Counted from the stretch's first letter, positions 45,370-57,600 are shown. The stretch: DNA of 64,000 nucleotides from Delphinapterus leucas (GCF_002288925.2 NW_022098049.1:5882846-5946845), one strand, 5' to 3'. The notes: generated by a model not told the origin, from the letters alone. Translations and numbers: made by a program.

Positions 45370-48180
45370 ACTGGGAATTCCATACCCCTTCTCTAAGAAC
45401 AGACCCTGGCTCTGGGGCTCCAGTTCAGCCACCTTGCCCAGGAAGAAGCATGCGGGCCTCTAAGTGAGAAAGCGCTTCTGGAGGTTGTATGACTGGCTAT
45501 GAGAAACGGGACTTCACAGACCCGGCCTGGGGCACTCAGCAGAGTAGTGGAGAGCCCTCCGCTGGGACAGCCTACAGAGGCTGAGATGTTGAGTGAAAAC
45601 TAAACTTGCAGTTTGAAAGATTCTGTGAAGAAAATTTACAAAATAAAATAAACGAATCCAAACTGAACTAAAATTTTGTCACCTTTTTTCTCTTGCTCTG
45701 CCAAGTTTTCACCCAGACTGTGTAGAGGAGACAAGGACAGGCCACCACGGACTTCAGTTTTGGGCTTATACATATTTTTGACCCTTTGAATTAATAGCTG
45801 CTTGGAAATGGAAAAAGATTGAAGTAAACTACCTGCTGACTTCCGGTTCCAAATGATAGCTGTCTGGTGGGTCCGGAAGCTAAGCCGTTCAGCTCTTCTT
45901 GTGAAAACCGTAGCTGAGATGGAACGCTAAGACTGAATGTACAGCCTGATGACAGAAGCTAGAATGGTTCACGGTAATCATGGGGTAGATGGATCTGGAT
46001 TGAGGATCAGCTACCTCGACTCCAGCATATGGCACGCTCTTGCTTTCCTTCATGAGAAAATTCCCCTTCTCAGGAGTTGTCCTCGAAAATAGTATTATCT
46101 CCCCCTCTTCTCCCATTTCTCCCAGTCCAGCCAGACGCTGGGAATCACAGGAAAGCCTGAACAGAAAATAGGGAGAGACTGAAGTAGTGTGGGGAGGCAA
46201 GTGGCCCTGCCAAAGCTGTGAAGTAGCTGCCAAGGCATGAAGTCTCTGGTGGCTTCTACCTGGCAGGGGCTGGGCTGGTCCCATCCTGCATTGTCTTCGA
46301 GAAGCAGAGGCTGGGCTGAGATCTGAGCAAGAGGGAAGCATATTCAATGCACGGCGTCCCAGGGGAGAGCCAGCTATTAAGCAAGGAGTGCACTGAAATC
46401 TGTGAGCAGAAATTGTGAACTGGAGAAGAGAATTTGACCCTTAGGGCATGCATGGAGCAAATCACTCTTCCTGGCTTTAACAAACACTGACAAACCAACC
46501 TTGTCCTGTCCAAGGATGAGTAAAACAAACAATATCATTATCAATACAAAGAAGGGGACAATGAAAAATCTTGCCCCCCAAAAAGGTGGGCGGGAGGAAT
46601 AAGGTAGAGAAATATTGAGAACAATTTATCACAGAATCCAGATGGTCATTTCAGAAAACTGTATGGTACCCCCACAAACTGCATGAAGGTCTCTCTGAAA
46701 TGGAAGCAGAATGTCTGGAGGAAAGATCTAGAGGGGAAAAAGACAAAGCAGTTAGATGGAGGAATCATGATGGGAGAAAGCAAGAAAAATATATGTGCTC
46801 AATGGGCAGTAACGCTATTTCCTGCTGTGTGAAGGTTTACCACGGTTGTGGAGGACATATCTGAGAAAGTCCCTCAGAATTTAGGGAAAAGGAGACAAAG
46901 GGTTGAAAGGACGAGAGTAACAATAAGTGAGATTTCAGAAATGTTGGCCAGAAAATGTAGAGCTGTGTGACACCAGTTAGCATTGCTGAGCTAAAGGCAC
47001 AGAAGGCTCATGGGAGGCAGGAACAAGTAGCCCTGATTCAAGAAAACCCCAAAATAAGAGCCTCAAATCTATGTAGCCTGGCGTGAGAGGATTAGCCTCC
47101 CGAGATAAATACAAAATCCCGTAAATATGCAGAGGGGAAACAATGGGGTTGTTTCATATGAATAAAAATCAACCTAGCCTTCGTCTTCTTCTTTCCAGCA
47201 CACTAAATGAGAGAAGATAATTTGGTAGCATCTATAGAGTTTCAAGAAGCAAAGGATGTGATCCAGGAATGTTCCATATATGTTCCAGTGAACATTCACG
47301 TGTGCAGTGAACGGGATGATATCACTGGATATGCAAAGGAGACAAAATATATTATCTGCAGTCCCTCCTTGAAAAACTTCTTTAAGACACATTTGCAAAC
47401 TGAGTAATGAAACACAAGAGCTCAGAATTAGATGGTCACCATATAGAAGGACTCACAGTGAGCAGTGATAACAATTAAAGAAGAGATAAACTTCAATGTC
47501 ACCATTATGGTTATAAAAAGGGATTAAAGCCTGAAGTTCATTCAGGATACAGAATGCTTATAATATATAAAATAATAATGTCATAACTGTGAGCTGGATC
47601 CCAAAACTTCAAAGAATTATTTTAAAAGACTGGGAAGTACATGAGATGGTGTGTGGAAAAGAAAAATAAAGTGCTAAACTTATTGTCTTACAGAGGACCT
47701 ATGATTTCATCCTTGTAATGCGTTTATAGATTTTAGTTTTCTTTAGGTGTACAATGTATTTTCTATTTTTCCTAACTCAGATAAGTATTTACTTGATTAA
47801 TAAAGAAACAGTAGAAGCTAAAGAAGCTAACAAAAAATTAAATTCCCTGAGACGAATGTGACCTGAAATTTTGAATATCTACATGGGCTCTAGTCTCAAA
47901 GGAGCCCTCTCTTTTTTTCATGTCTTTGGGAAAATGATACAGAGAGAGGTTAGGGTCTAAGTGGAAACCTACTGTGGCTAATGTCACTGACAATGTTGAG
48001 ATCTGGCTGTCCCACGTTTTCCTGGGATGAAGGGGGAAGGAGGGGAAGTGACAAGGGATGAGCTCAAGCTTCTCCATAGTCTTGGCAAAGCTGTAAGGAT
48101 GTTTCAACCTCCGTATGACCCAGGAACACTCCATGGAGCTCAGGATTCACTTATAGTAGAAGAATGAGGGTCTCACTCTT
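45370..48180. other. Long unassigned stretch
   Basis: About 2.8 kb without a repeat or gene I can identify. Minus frames at 45889-46347 (152 codons) and 46256-46528 overlap in different frames; neither shows a domain. Could hold a very old element beyond recognition by eye. Confidence 0.3.
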
Positions 48181-48184
48181 TTCT

Positions 48185-48365
48185 CTGGAGGAGAGCAGTG
48201 GCTGTGTGACCTCAGAAATATTATTTTTACCTTTCTTGATCTTTGCTTCCTCATCTGGAAAGTGGGGGCAATAGGTTTATCTCAGAGGTCCCTTAGAGGA
48301 TTTCAACACATTAGGTACATAACGCATCTAATGTAGCAAGGGAAAGTGTAGGTGTTTAATTGACG
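48185..48365 (+). repeat. MIR SINE
   Basis: 'agtggctgtgtgacctcaga', 'tgcttcctcatctggaaagt' and 'gggggcaataggtttatctc' are in MIR order. Confidence 0.85.
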
Positions 48366-48369
48366 CGTA

Positions 48370-48930
48370 CCTTTACCTTCCCAGCACTTCAATATTTCTG
48401 TCAATCTAAACTTTGAGGGAAAGATGAGCATTCAGTGGGCTGGTGATCTGGAGAGTTCTGATGTGTCTCTGGGAGGGTTAGGAGGGGGCTACCAGGGAGA
48501 TGGAGGACAAGGTCAAGGTGGAGAGGCTAGGATCTCACTCTGTGCCTTGCCCTGACGGCCACCGTAGTCGGCAGTTTCTTTCTCTTGACACAACTCCAAA
48601 CTGCCTATGAAACATGTTCTGAGAGAAATCCTCCCCCACTTACATTTCCAATGAGGAAGGTATTGCTGTTTGATTCATTATCATTCCTAAATCTTTTCCT
48701 CTAGAAGGAAAAGTTGTTTGCAGTTATCCATTTTGAACACAGAATGGTGAGAAACTCAGGCTATTTATAGCTACCTATTCTTTTGGTTGCAAAAGACGAG
48801 CGCTTCTTGGGAAGACGGTACTTCCCTAATTCAGGCTCTTGCAGCCTAGAAAGGGAAACTCCTTTGATGAATCATTGACCAAGGCCAGGCCTTGGCCAAC
48901 CTTGGTCTTTCAAAACCCGGTCTCTGGTAC
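48370..48930. other. No recognised gene or repeat
   Basis: Unassigned, no convincing frame. Confidence 0.4.
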
Positions 48931-48934
48931 TGTA

Positions 48935-49035
48935 TTCTCTAGGAAGTCTTCCTGAATCTCCCCCAAAGCTGGGTTATTTAATATCAACCCCACCTTGTTC
49001 CCTGATTCCTTCTACATTCTCCTCTGCATGGGAGA
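48935..49035 (+). repeat. L2 fragment
   Basis: 'ctctaggaagtcttcctgaa' followed by 'ccttgttccctgattccttc' is the L2 'ggaagccttccctgacc' zone. Confidence 0.6.
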
Positions 49036-49039
49036 AGCT

Positions 49040-49585
49040 AGCCTGGAAGCACATTCCCTAGAATTTTGCCGGCAGGGGTTAGGGTTAGATTCTGCTAAGG
49101 ATCTGCTGGGATGGTGTTTTGAAGGCCGAGAAGGAGAAGTTCTTATTTGCTGCAGCAGCTGTCAAAGAGTAGGTGTCAGTACATGTGGGATGTTGCCAAT
49201 GGCTTCCTCCCACTCATTTTCTTGAGAATTCACCACTTCAGCACTACTGCCTGGATTGCAGGGGTAGCAGCTTCCTGGATTCCAGCCCTTGAAGATTTCC
49301 CTACCGACATGACTCTAACCCATCCCACAATTGTTCAAACTGTTAATTCCCTGTACTAAGTCCCTTTCTTCTTGAAATACCCAGAAAGCCTCCCATCTTC
49401 CATTTTAAACTTAGAAACACCAGACCGAGTTAAGCGCTCTGTTCTTGGCAGTTCTTTAGCACCTTTGACACAAATCAACAGCTCGGAGGTTGAGTCCACG
49501 GGCTGTGGAGTAAAGCAGAAACTTTCACAACATCTTAGACAAGCCAAAGGCTCTTAAAAAACCCCAAAAGACCTAACTGGGCAAA
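49040..49585. other. No recognised gene or repeat
   Basis: Unassigned. Opposing frames at 49356-49557 overlap. Two ttaggg units at 49078-49088 are too few to mean a telomeric relic. Confidence 0.4.
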
Positions 49586-49589
49586 GAAC

Positions 49590-49705
49590 TTGTAAAAGAA
49601 TAGATACATGTATATGTATAACTGAATCACTTTGCTGTACACCTGAAACTAACACAACATTGTAAATCAACTATACTCCCATATAAAATAAAAAGTTAAA
49701 AAATA
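49590..49705 (+). mobile_element. Short L1 3' end, plus strand
   Basis: 'gaatcactttgctgtacacc', 'tgaaactaacacaacattgt' and 'aaatcaactatactcccata' are the sense L1 3' terminus. Strongly 5'-truncated. A possible 7-bp TSD, aaaagac, at 49566-49572 and 49724-49730. Confidence 0.85.
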
Positions 49706-49803
49706 TATATATATTCATGATAGAAAAGACATTCAGATTTTTCCCTCTCTTCATGTTAACCAAATAAAAATATTTTAATTTGTTAAAAAGAAAATGTGAG
49801 TGT

Positions 49804-49922
49804 GGGACTTCCCTGGCAGTCCAGTGGTTAAGACTGTGCTTCCACTGCAGGGAGCACAGGTTCATCCCTGGTCAGGAAACTAAGATCCCGCAAGCCCCAT
49901 GGTGTGGCCAAAAAAATATTTC
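49804..49922 (+). mobile_element. Short CHR-family SINE
   Basis: 'gggacttccctggcagtcca', 'gtggttaagactgtgcttcc', 'ggttcatccctggtcaggaa' and 'catggtgtggccaaaaaaat'. An approximate TSD, aaaatgtgag against aaaatgagag, at 49791-49800 and 49925-49934. Confidence 0.88.
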
Positions 49923-49939
49923 TAAAAATGAGAGGGCAA

Positions 49940-50795
49940 ATCAAGAGCCTCCGCAGCTAACTCTGGCATGGAAGTTTTCAGCAGTATTTGTAGAATTAAC
50001 AGAGTACCACGAATATGGAATGGGGACCTAAACCCGTGAAATCAATAGTAGTAAATTCACAGACCCCGATGAATCATTTCAGTATCACAGGGTTAACCAC
50101 TCAGATACACTGTGACTCTTCGTGATTGGCCTCTTAGAATGTTGGTTTTTTCTGTGTTTAGGATACAACAAATTTATCTACCAGTGGAAAACCAATAAGT
50201 TTCCCAACCGCCTGCCACTTGACAACCACATTACTCTGGTTTTGCAGAACTTGACACCACTCACTAGCATAAAGAAAGGTGGAAGGGATTTGGTAAAAGA
50301 TGATCCCTAGTCTGCTTTAGAATATGAGGTCCTCCTCCTTTCAGCTGTTCTTGCCATTTTACACCACTTCATCTTGGAGATCTGGGGAGGAAAATGACAG
50401 GCGTCAATCATCCTCAGATAAAATACCACATACACCCTAAAGCAGGGGCAGGCAAACTTTTTCTGCCTACAGTTGGATTCTAAGACCTTCAACCTTCTTT
50501 GTAGACGCTCACTCAGGCAATGTATATTTCTGCTCAGAATTACAGTTCTGACTCCCTACTCCTGCCATCCACGCACTCTAATGGAGGAAGACCCCCTGTT
50601 TCTGGTTATTCAGGCCCCTTGTAAGCCCCTCACTCACAAAGGCTGAGCACCTGAGCATATGGGCCTAATTTGAGGAGTGCACAAAGCCTGCCTGTTTGGT
50701 ACCTGCAGAAGCCATGGTGAACGCTGTTCCTCTGCAGACAACTGATTCCTCTCCTTGTGTTCCAGCTTCCACTGTCCCTCACTGCTTTTCTGTCG
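49940..50795. other. Mostly unassigned sequence
   Basis: At 50445-50465 'gcaggggcaggcaaactttt' looks like one terminus of the hAT family seen at 17725 and 25492, but the rest of the element is missing. Confidence 0.35.
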
Positions 50796-50799
50796 TTAT

Positions 50800-51290
50800 G
50801 GGGGTATTTTTAAAGAACCTTAACTACAGGTACATTTTTAGCTGTATAGTTCGTCAGTGTTAAGTGTATTCACATTGTTCTGTAACTAATCTCCAGAACT
50901 CTTTTCATCTTGCAAAACTGAAACTCTGAACCCATTATACAATAACTCTCTATGCCCCCTCCTCCCAGGCTCTGGCAACTACCATTCTACTTTCTGTTTC
51001 TGTGTATTTGCCTACTTTAGATGCCTCGTATAAGTGGAATCATAAAGCATTTGTCTTTTTGTGACTGGCTTATTTCACTTAGCATAATATCCTCAAGGTT
51101 CATCCACGTTGTATCAGAATTTCTTCTTTCTTAAGGCTGAGTAATATTCTATCGTAGGTATAGACCACCTCATCCACGGATGGACACTAGGGTTGCTTCT
51201 ACCTTTGAGCTGCTATGAGATATACAAATACCTCTTTGAGATCCTGCTTTCAATTCTCTTGGGTATATACCCCAAAGTGGAATTGTTCAC
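50800..51290 (-). repeat. Old L1, minus strand
   Basis: 'ctctatgccccctcctccca', 'ggctctggcaactaccattc', 'gtgactggcttatttcactt', 'aggctgagtaatattctatc' and 'ttgggtatataccccaaagt' are antisense L1M text. Confidence 0.88.
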
Positions 51291-51695
51291 AACAGCTTTG
51301 CAATGAGCCACAACCTGTCACAGAAGTGTTTATTTCAATGATGTTCATGAAAGCTGAACTTTAGAATCGGTTGGCCGTTAGAAAAAAAAGTGGGACATCA
51401 AAAGCACAGGCAACAAAAGGAAAAATAGGGAAAGCCATTTTTTGAATGCCTGCAATAGAAGAGTTTGGCCTCTGATGACTAGGTGCACAAGATATGCTCT
51501 TCAGGGCACAATTCGGGTATGAGTAATGTCTACCTTTATAAGGTCAAAAATAGATTATTGTCCAGAGCCTCCATGAAGATGGACAGCATGTTGATGGCAA
51601 TGTTTTCATGCTTTAGGACCAACACATCTGGTCTCAAATATAGGAAGAAATTATTGCAGCAACAATATATAGTTTCCAGATGTAAAGATCAAAAA
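51291..51695. other. Segment interrupting an old L1
   Basis: L1 text stops at about 51290 and resumes at about 51700 where it left off. The 400 bp between include 'agcacaggcaacaaaaggaa' (51400-51422), which resembles sense L1 ORF2, so this may be a second, opposite L1 fragment or a rearrangement. Confidence 0.4.
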
Positions 51696-51699
51696 AATT

Positions 51700-51823
51700 A
51701 TAATTGTATTTTTATATTTCTGAGGAATCCCTATACTGTTTCTCACAGCAGTTGCACCATTTTACATTCCCACCAACAGTTCCAATTTCTCTACACTTCC
51801 AGTTTCTTCACTTTTTATTTTCT

Positions 51824-51861
<38 letters not shown>

Positions 51862-51870
51862 AATAGTAGC
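51700..51870 (-). repeat. Old L1 continued, minus strand
   Basis: 'ctgaggaatccctatactgt', 'gttgcaccattttacattcc' and 'caccaacagttccaatttct' continue the antisense L1 of 50800-51290. Contains a (GT)n array. Confidence 0.82.
51824..51858 (+). repeat. (GT)n microsatellite
   Basis: About 17 GT units within the antisense L1 fragment; explains the VC- and TH-rich frames on the two strands. Confidence 0.95.
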
Positions 51871-52007
51871 CATGGTTCTCCATTTCTCATAATTAAAAAA
51901 ATGGAATCACACAATTTGGGAAACTGCATTTTTCCCTTTAATATCATGAGCATATTTTAAAGTCAACAAATATTCATTTATAATAGAATTTCCGATGTCT
52001 GCGTAGT

Positions 52008-52192
52008 TTTCTGCTCCATCACTTGCTTACTGTGCAACCCTGGCCAAGTTACTCAACCTCTCTCTGCCTCAGTTGTAAAATGGCATAATGAACACTTTAA
52101 GAGACCTTAGGAGAATGTTGTGAGGATTAAATGAGAAGAACCTATAATGGCATGTTGTCAGCAATCAATACATGTTAGCTGTGATTATCAAT
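52008..52192 (+). repeat. MIR SINE
   Basis: 'caaccctggccaagttactc', 'aacctctctctgcctcagtt', 'gttgtgaggattaaatgaga' and 'caatcaatacatgttagctg' in MIR order. Confidence 0.93.
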
Positions 52193-52199
52193 ACTTTTA

Positions 52200-53035
52200 T
52201 TATTGTTTGCCCACTGCATTGGTGGATGTAAGTAATTCTTTATCGACCTTCAGGTTGCTACTGGTTTTTCACTTACATGGACATTAGCTACATAGTTGCA
52301 GTCATTTCTTTCTTTAAAAACCATCCGAACAGGTCCCTCTTTTCAGGGGTTAGTTGACTGAAGGAGAAACTCCAGCCCAGCTGAGACCCAGCCTCTATTC
52401 TTGGCTTTCTCAGAACAGCTTTTGGTCACGTAGAGCAGGCCTCCTTACCCCTTCCAGAAAGACATTGCTCTGGCCGTGGTTTTTAAACAAGCCCTCTCAT
52501 AATTCATTGCCAAGGTATCTCACCTGCAGATCTGTGGACCTGAAGTTTTTCTGGGGGCTCGGCATAATGATGCATGGCCTGGAGAAAGCTTAGTCAAATA
52601 TTTACACGGAGGAATGTGGCATTTCCTACCCTGGTGCTCTGATTACCATCAGAGTCTTATCTTTCCCCATAAAAGGAAGTGTGGACATGTATTAAGTTGT
52701 CAACACGAGAAAAATATAAGGTCTGGAATAGAAGGCCTGGGAGACCTCTGCATGTTCTTCTATGTAATAACATCTGAGGGTAAGAAGGAGATTCAGTTGT
52801 GGTGTTGGGGGGTTTTTGAAGCTGGGAATCTATGAGGTCAGGTATAATTTGGTGGATCCGCCTTCTCGTTAAACTCAGGGGTTTTTGAGTGATCAGAAGG
52901 CAAGATGAGAACACCCCTTGTTCTCACCAAAGGGAAGGAAATGCTAATGGCCAAGACTGACCCCCATCTGAAGCATCTCAGTGAAAGACACACACATCAG
53001 AGAAGCCTCCTTCTCTGAAATGAAGCCGAGTATTA
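52200..53035. other. No recognised gene or repeat
   Basis: Short frames on both strands (for example 52614-52914) overlap and have no known domain. Confidence 0.4.
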
Positions 53036-53040
53036 CGTGG

Positions 53041-53235
53041 GGAGAGCATGAGTTTAGAGGCCAGGCAGAACTGGGTCGAAATTCTGCCTCTGACGCTCTA
53101 AACCTCCATTACTGAGCAGGTCACAAAACCCTTCTGAGCCCCTATCTTCTTGTCTGTAAGCTAGAGACAGCATGCCCTAACATACAGGTTTCACATAAAG
53201 ATTAAATGAGATGATACGTCTGAAGTTCCGGTGTG
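53041..53235 (+). repeat. MIR SINE
   Basis: 'gagcatgagtttagaggcca', 'aactgggtcgaaattctgcc', 'ctcttcttgtctgtaagcta'-like core and 'cacataaagattaaatgaga'. Confidence 0.87.
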
Positions 53236-53519
53236 ATGGTTTGCTATAGGAGATAAAGAGTGACCACACCAAGTCGATAAGTTTCCAGCTAAATGCAGAG
53301 AAACTGGGTGGTTTCGAATTTGGGGCACTCTTTAACATGGACAAACACCCGACTTTTATTAGCTTTTTTCTTAATACTGAAAATAAGACTTCTAGGAGTT
53401 GAAAGACTCCAAGTTGGAAAGTATCAATCTAGACCAACATCATCACACACAAGCCTCACTATGAAATACTCATCTTAGCCGGAACGTAAAGACATCATCC
53501 CAACACCCCCAGCATACTT

Positions 53520-53720
53520 TATTCATCCATCCAGTCATTCTACCAGCACTTACTGAGGGTTTACTGTGCTCCGGAAGCTGCTGCGGGCACTGAGAATCTC
53601 AAGTTAGAGGAGGCTCAGTCCTTGCCTCTTGGATGACCCTAGTCTAGTGGAGGAGAGAAAACTCTAAATCAACCGTCTCCTGTCATAAACTGACAATGTG
53701 AGCAACACGCATAGTTATAG
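53520..53720 (-). repeat. L2 3' end, minus strand
   Basis: 'taccagcacttactgagggt', 'tttactgtgctccggaagct', 'ctgcgggcactgagaatctc' and 'accctagtctagtggaggag': antisense L2 terminus and upstream part. Confidence 0.8.
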
Positions 53721-54209
53721 AGGCGTCCCCAGGGGCAGCAGACAATGAGGTTTTAGAATTGGAAGGACATTTAGAAGCCGACCAGTCCAAACCTCACTGA
53801 TGTGTGGGCTCTGCCTCCATGGTCTCCCAGCTTTGTTTTCATCATCTCTAATCTCAAGGGTTTCACGGCCCACCTGCACTCCCAGCCCCAGGCAGCCTTT
53901 GGGCGGCTCTGACAGAAAGTTTTTCCTTAGGTTGAGTCAGTATTTGTCTCCTGGTAACCGTCACACAGCTTTATGGAGCTAATCCCGTTCTTTCGCATGA
54001 CAACCCTTCAGGTACTGGAAGTCAGCTCACGGGCGACAGGCAAGTAGGGATAATTTTAGCCTCGCATTGCACAGGGGAATACTGGGCAGTCCGGGGACGA
54101 ATCTGACTTCAAGAAGGGACTCTATTCGACACTGAAGACACGGTAGGCGTGTCTCACTTTGGATTTATTTGGATTTTAACCACTAGCCTTAATAATTTCA
54201 CTGGACTTT

Positions 54210-54370
54210 ATAAAGCACTTTAGTATACATTATTCCGCAGTGTCCTCACATTGACCTGGTGAGACGGTTCGGCATGATTTATTACTTCCGCTTTGTTCAT
54301 AAATAAAACAAGACTCTGAGAGGTGGTGTGCTCAAGGTCACACAGATAACATCTGGTTGAATTGGTCTTC
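54210..54370 (-). repeat. MIR SINE, minus strand
   Basis: 'taaagcactttagtatacat', 'caagactctgagaggtggtg' and 'tgctcaaggtcacacagata' are antisense MIR. Confidence 0.85.
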
Positions 54371-54454
54371 TCCCTTCCATACAAGTGGTCCTGCATCCAT
54401 TTAGTCCCTCCCATAATCTACCTGTGGCCTCCCCCTAGATTTATCTTAAAATAT

Positions 54455-54570
54455 TGACTACATTGTATTGCTCCCTTTATCAAAAATCCTCAACAATTCC
54501 TCTTACATTCCAGGGTTAACCTCCAAGCCCTTAGAATGACATTCAAGGCTCTCAAAATTGTCGACTTGCT
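54455..54570 (+). repeat. L2 fragment, plus strand
   Basis: 'ttatcaaaaatcctcaacaa' and 'ccttagaatgacattcaagg' match internal L2 text. Confidence 0.65.
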
Positions 54571-54609
54571 TGGAGTTTCAGGGATAGCGGGATGGGTGGA
54601 TGAAATACC

Positions 54610-55230
54610 AATAAACCATAAACTGAACTATACCAGTGATAGTTCAGCAAGAAATATATACAAAGGGTATCTTGAGAACACAGAGGAGCAAGGTGAAGGT
54701 CACAGGGGGATTCCAGGAGTTAGGGATGCCTGGGATGGACTTTAAATACATGCATACCAGTAGAAGGCTAACAGGAGCAAAGAGGCCTTGGAGGAGAGAA
54801 ACAGCCTGGTGGCTGTATGCAGGACACCATACAGAATGTGCTGGACAGGTAGGTACAAGGCTGGACTCAGAGAAGGATTAGGCTATATGGGAGGCAGGGC
54901 CGCTTCCTGTCAGCTGTCAGGTTAGAGGCTTTGGACGTTATCCTGCAAACTTCGATGTGCCAAATAGGATTAAAGCAGGCCAGTGTCAACAGCATTTGGT
55001 GGCCCCGGCTAGGAGGGTGGACTGGAGTCCGAAGTCGATGGGATGGACGGGAGCCAGTCTGGCTAGAGATGAAGTAAGGAAACTGTTGCCATGAATCAGG
55101 GGAGTAAAGACAAAGGGCAGTGGAGGTCATCACAGGAAGAGGAAGGATTTTCAAATAATTTAGGAGAGAAAAGCAAACAAATCTGATGACGGGGTGCTTG
55201 TAGAGATAAGGAGAGGGAGAAGTCAGGCTG
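54610..55230 (-). repeat. L2, minus strand, long decayed copy
   Basis: 'ggtttggacgttatcctgca'-like text (54930-54950), 'gattaaagcaggccagtgtc' and 'aaggaaactgttgccatgaa' follow antisense L2 order. Decayed; extent approximate. Confidence 0.5.
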
Positions 55231-55234
55231 CTAA

Positions 55235-55815
55235 TACGCTCTCAGGAGCCTCCAGGTTGGGAGGAACATAATGGCGCTACTCACTGCTATTTCCACACCT
55301 GCCCCAGACTTCAAGGAAGCGCTGCAGGAAGGAGGTGTGTAGTACCTACTTGTAGGTGCGCTAATTTACTTAGGCTAGTAACAAAGAGCTCCCTCTCATC
55401 TTGGTGGGGTGGCCAAGACGACTGGCCAGTCACTTACACCCGTTCCCTCTCCTCCCCCAGGTATCCTGCGGGACTTGATTTCCTACGGTTAGGTGCGGCC
55501 ATGCAACAGGGCCCTGATATTCAAGCCTGAATGATGTGTGGGCAGTACTCCTTCACATTTTATCCTTTCTGCCAACTTGAGGCAGAAGAACCTGATGGAG
55601 ACTTGAGAGGGAATGAAGGTCCCTGTACTGTGTGCAGAAGAGATCTGGCCATCAGCCAGGAACACCCATTTTAGACATGAGTGAACAAAAAGTAAATTCC
55701 TCTCATGTTTGAGCCATTGTGCATAGAATTTCTTTGTTACAGCAGTTAGTCCCACGTAACCAACTCACCTTTCCTGTTTCCTACCTCACGTGGGTAGGAA
55801 AGAAGGGGGCGTTTA
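55235..55815. other. No recognised gene or repeat
   Basis: Unassigned; the 88-codon minus frame at 55489-55755 has no domain I know. Confidence 0.4.
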
Positions 55816-55819
55816 GTAC

Positions 55820-55990
55820 ATAGCTATTTGTGCCGGTCACTGCACTCGGTATATTTATGTACATCAACCCCTTTAATCCTATAAGTGCTCGGAGATGTTT
55901 AAACGCTCCAGTTTTGCAGAAGAAAGGAAAAATCCCTGAAGTGTATTGCTTTTGCTCAAGGTTATACCGTGTTCCCTTAGAGACATCCGT
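55820..55990 (-). repeat. MIR SINE, minus strand
   Basis: 'cccctttaatcctataagtg' and 'cagttttgcagaagaaagga' then 'gcttttgctcaaggttatac' are decayed antisense MIR. Confidence 0.7.
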
Positions 55991-56024
55991 GAGGCTGTGC
56001 AAAACAGATTTTTTTCACTGTTTT

Positions 56025-56340
56025 TGGATTTTCTTTTTCAGCGTTATCGAGATACAATTGACATGTAACATTGTGTAAGTTTAAGGTGCACAAGGTGGTG
56101 GCTCACTCTGTGTGTATATTGTGAAGTGATTTTACTACGATAAGGTTACCTCAAATTGTTCCCTTTCTTGGTGTGCGTGGTGAGAACTTTCAAGATCTAC
56201 TCTCTTCCAACTTCCAAGTAAACAACACGGTATTGTTAACTATAGTCATCACACTGCATATTACATCCTAAGAACTTATTCATCTCATAACTGGAACTCT
56301 GTACCCTTTGAACACCTACAGTTTCTTAGGAAATTCCTTG
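56025..56340 (-). repeat. Old L1, minus strand
   Basis: 'gttatcgagatacaattgac', 'atgtaacattgtgtaagttt' and 'aactggaactctgtaccctt' are antisense L1M text near the 3' end. Confidence 0.88.
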
Positions 56341-56549
56341 TCTCTATGTTTCCTACCACACTTAGAAAGTAGGATCATGATCAAGAAGAATAGAAGGTGG
56401 AAGAGGAACAGAGGGAGAAAAAAAGTTCATCAGTTGAACCCTTCGTTTGTTTATGTCTAACATCGGTAAATATCAGCTATATTCAAGAGCATGTGCGTGG
56501 GGCCGAGTATGTATGTTCACGGTGACTGAAGCCATTACCGATGAGTGCT

Positions 56550-57045
56550 TTTGAAAGCAATGCCGTCCCTCTGTTGGCCCGGTTTTCATATCCTTTCCTT
56601 CCATTTTGGGTCTCTGTGCTTTAGTCACTCTGGTCTCCTTTCAGTTCCTCAAAGAAGAGCTGCTCCTTCTTGGCTCTATGACTTTGCAAGTGCTGTTTCC
56701 TTTGCCTGGAGTATCACTACCCTCATTCAGTTGGCTAACTTGTGCTCATCCTTCTCCTTTCCCTTGAAGCATCATTTTCTCAGGGAAGCCCTCTTTGACC
56801 CCGAGGTTGTGGTATGTCCCTTGATAGCACTCATTGCATTCTAAACTCCTGTGGGGCAGTCATCAGAATTTTGATTATATAATCACTTTTACAGTTTGGT
56901 GATAGTAGTCCAGTCTTTCCCAGTAGACTCTCAGCTCCATGAGGGCAGAGATGGAGTCCCTCTGGTTGGCTTCTCTATCCCCAGAACCTAGTTAGAATGC
57001 CAGGCACATAGCATTCACTTCATAAATTTTGGGTGAATGTGAAAA
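56550..57045 (+). repeat. L2 LINE 3' end, long copy
   Basis: 'tgtttcctttgcctggagta', 'cagggaagccctctttgacc', 'ttgatagcactcattgcatt', 'actctcagctccatgagggc', 'tgccaggcacatagcattca' in complete L2 order over about 490 bp. Confidence 0.92.
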
Positions 57046-57049
57046 CAAC

Positions 57050-57405
57050 GAAGGTTTTTCTCTTAGTAAAATAATAAAAAGCAAACCTAAAGAAAGGCTA
57101 GTCTTCCAAATGGCTTTCTGGGAAACATACTACACATGCGAAATTCTGAAATGAATCAGGCCACTTAGTAATTTGAGACTGACTTAAATCTAAACCAAGT
57201 AAGGTACTGTTCCATTTCACAAGTAAAGAGGCAGAGTGCATGAAGGTCTGACACGGATCCCCCCTGGCCGTGAGTCAGTGATGGGGGCCTCTATCACTCT
57301 CATCTCTCCCTGCTCACTCTGGGTACCTTCTGTTGGATGCTGACTTTGATGGAGACTTGGGAGCCGTATGGCAGTGAGCCCCTTGTCCTAAAGGAAAGGG
57401 GAAGA
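57050..57405. other. No recognised gene or repeat
   Basis: Unassigned short stretch between L2 and MIR. Confidence 0.4.
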
Positions 57406-57411
57406 ACATTA

Positions 57412-57600
57412 GAGGTGGAACCCTGGCTCAGCTACTGTAGGTGCTGTGTGACCTTGGGCGACTCTGAGCCTCCACTTCCTAACTTGTAAAATGGAGAGAA
57501 TCTGCTTGTAGGGACGTTTGCAAGGCTCAAATGTGCCAATGTGGTTGGAAGTGCTTTACAGAGAGACTGGCACTTAGCAGGTGCTCACAAAATTTTAACT
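57412..57600 (+). repeat. MIR SINE
   Basis: 'gtgctgtgtgaccttgggcg', 'cttcctaacttgtaaaatgg' and 'cacttagcaggtgctcacaa' in MIR order. Confidence 0.92.

Noticed and set aside
45889..46528. Minus frames of 152 and 90 codons
   Set aside because: They overlap in different frames, have no recognised domain and no visible splice or promoter context.
49078..49088. Two ttaggg units, possible interstitial telomere repeat
   Set aside because: Only two units; expected by chance.
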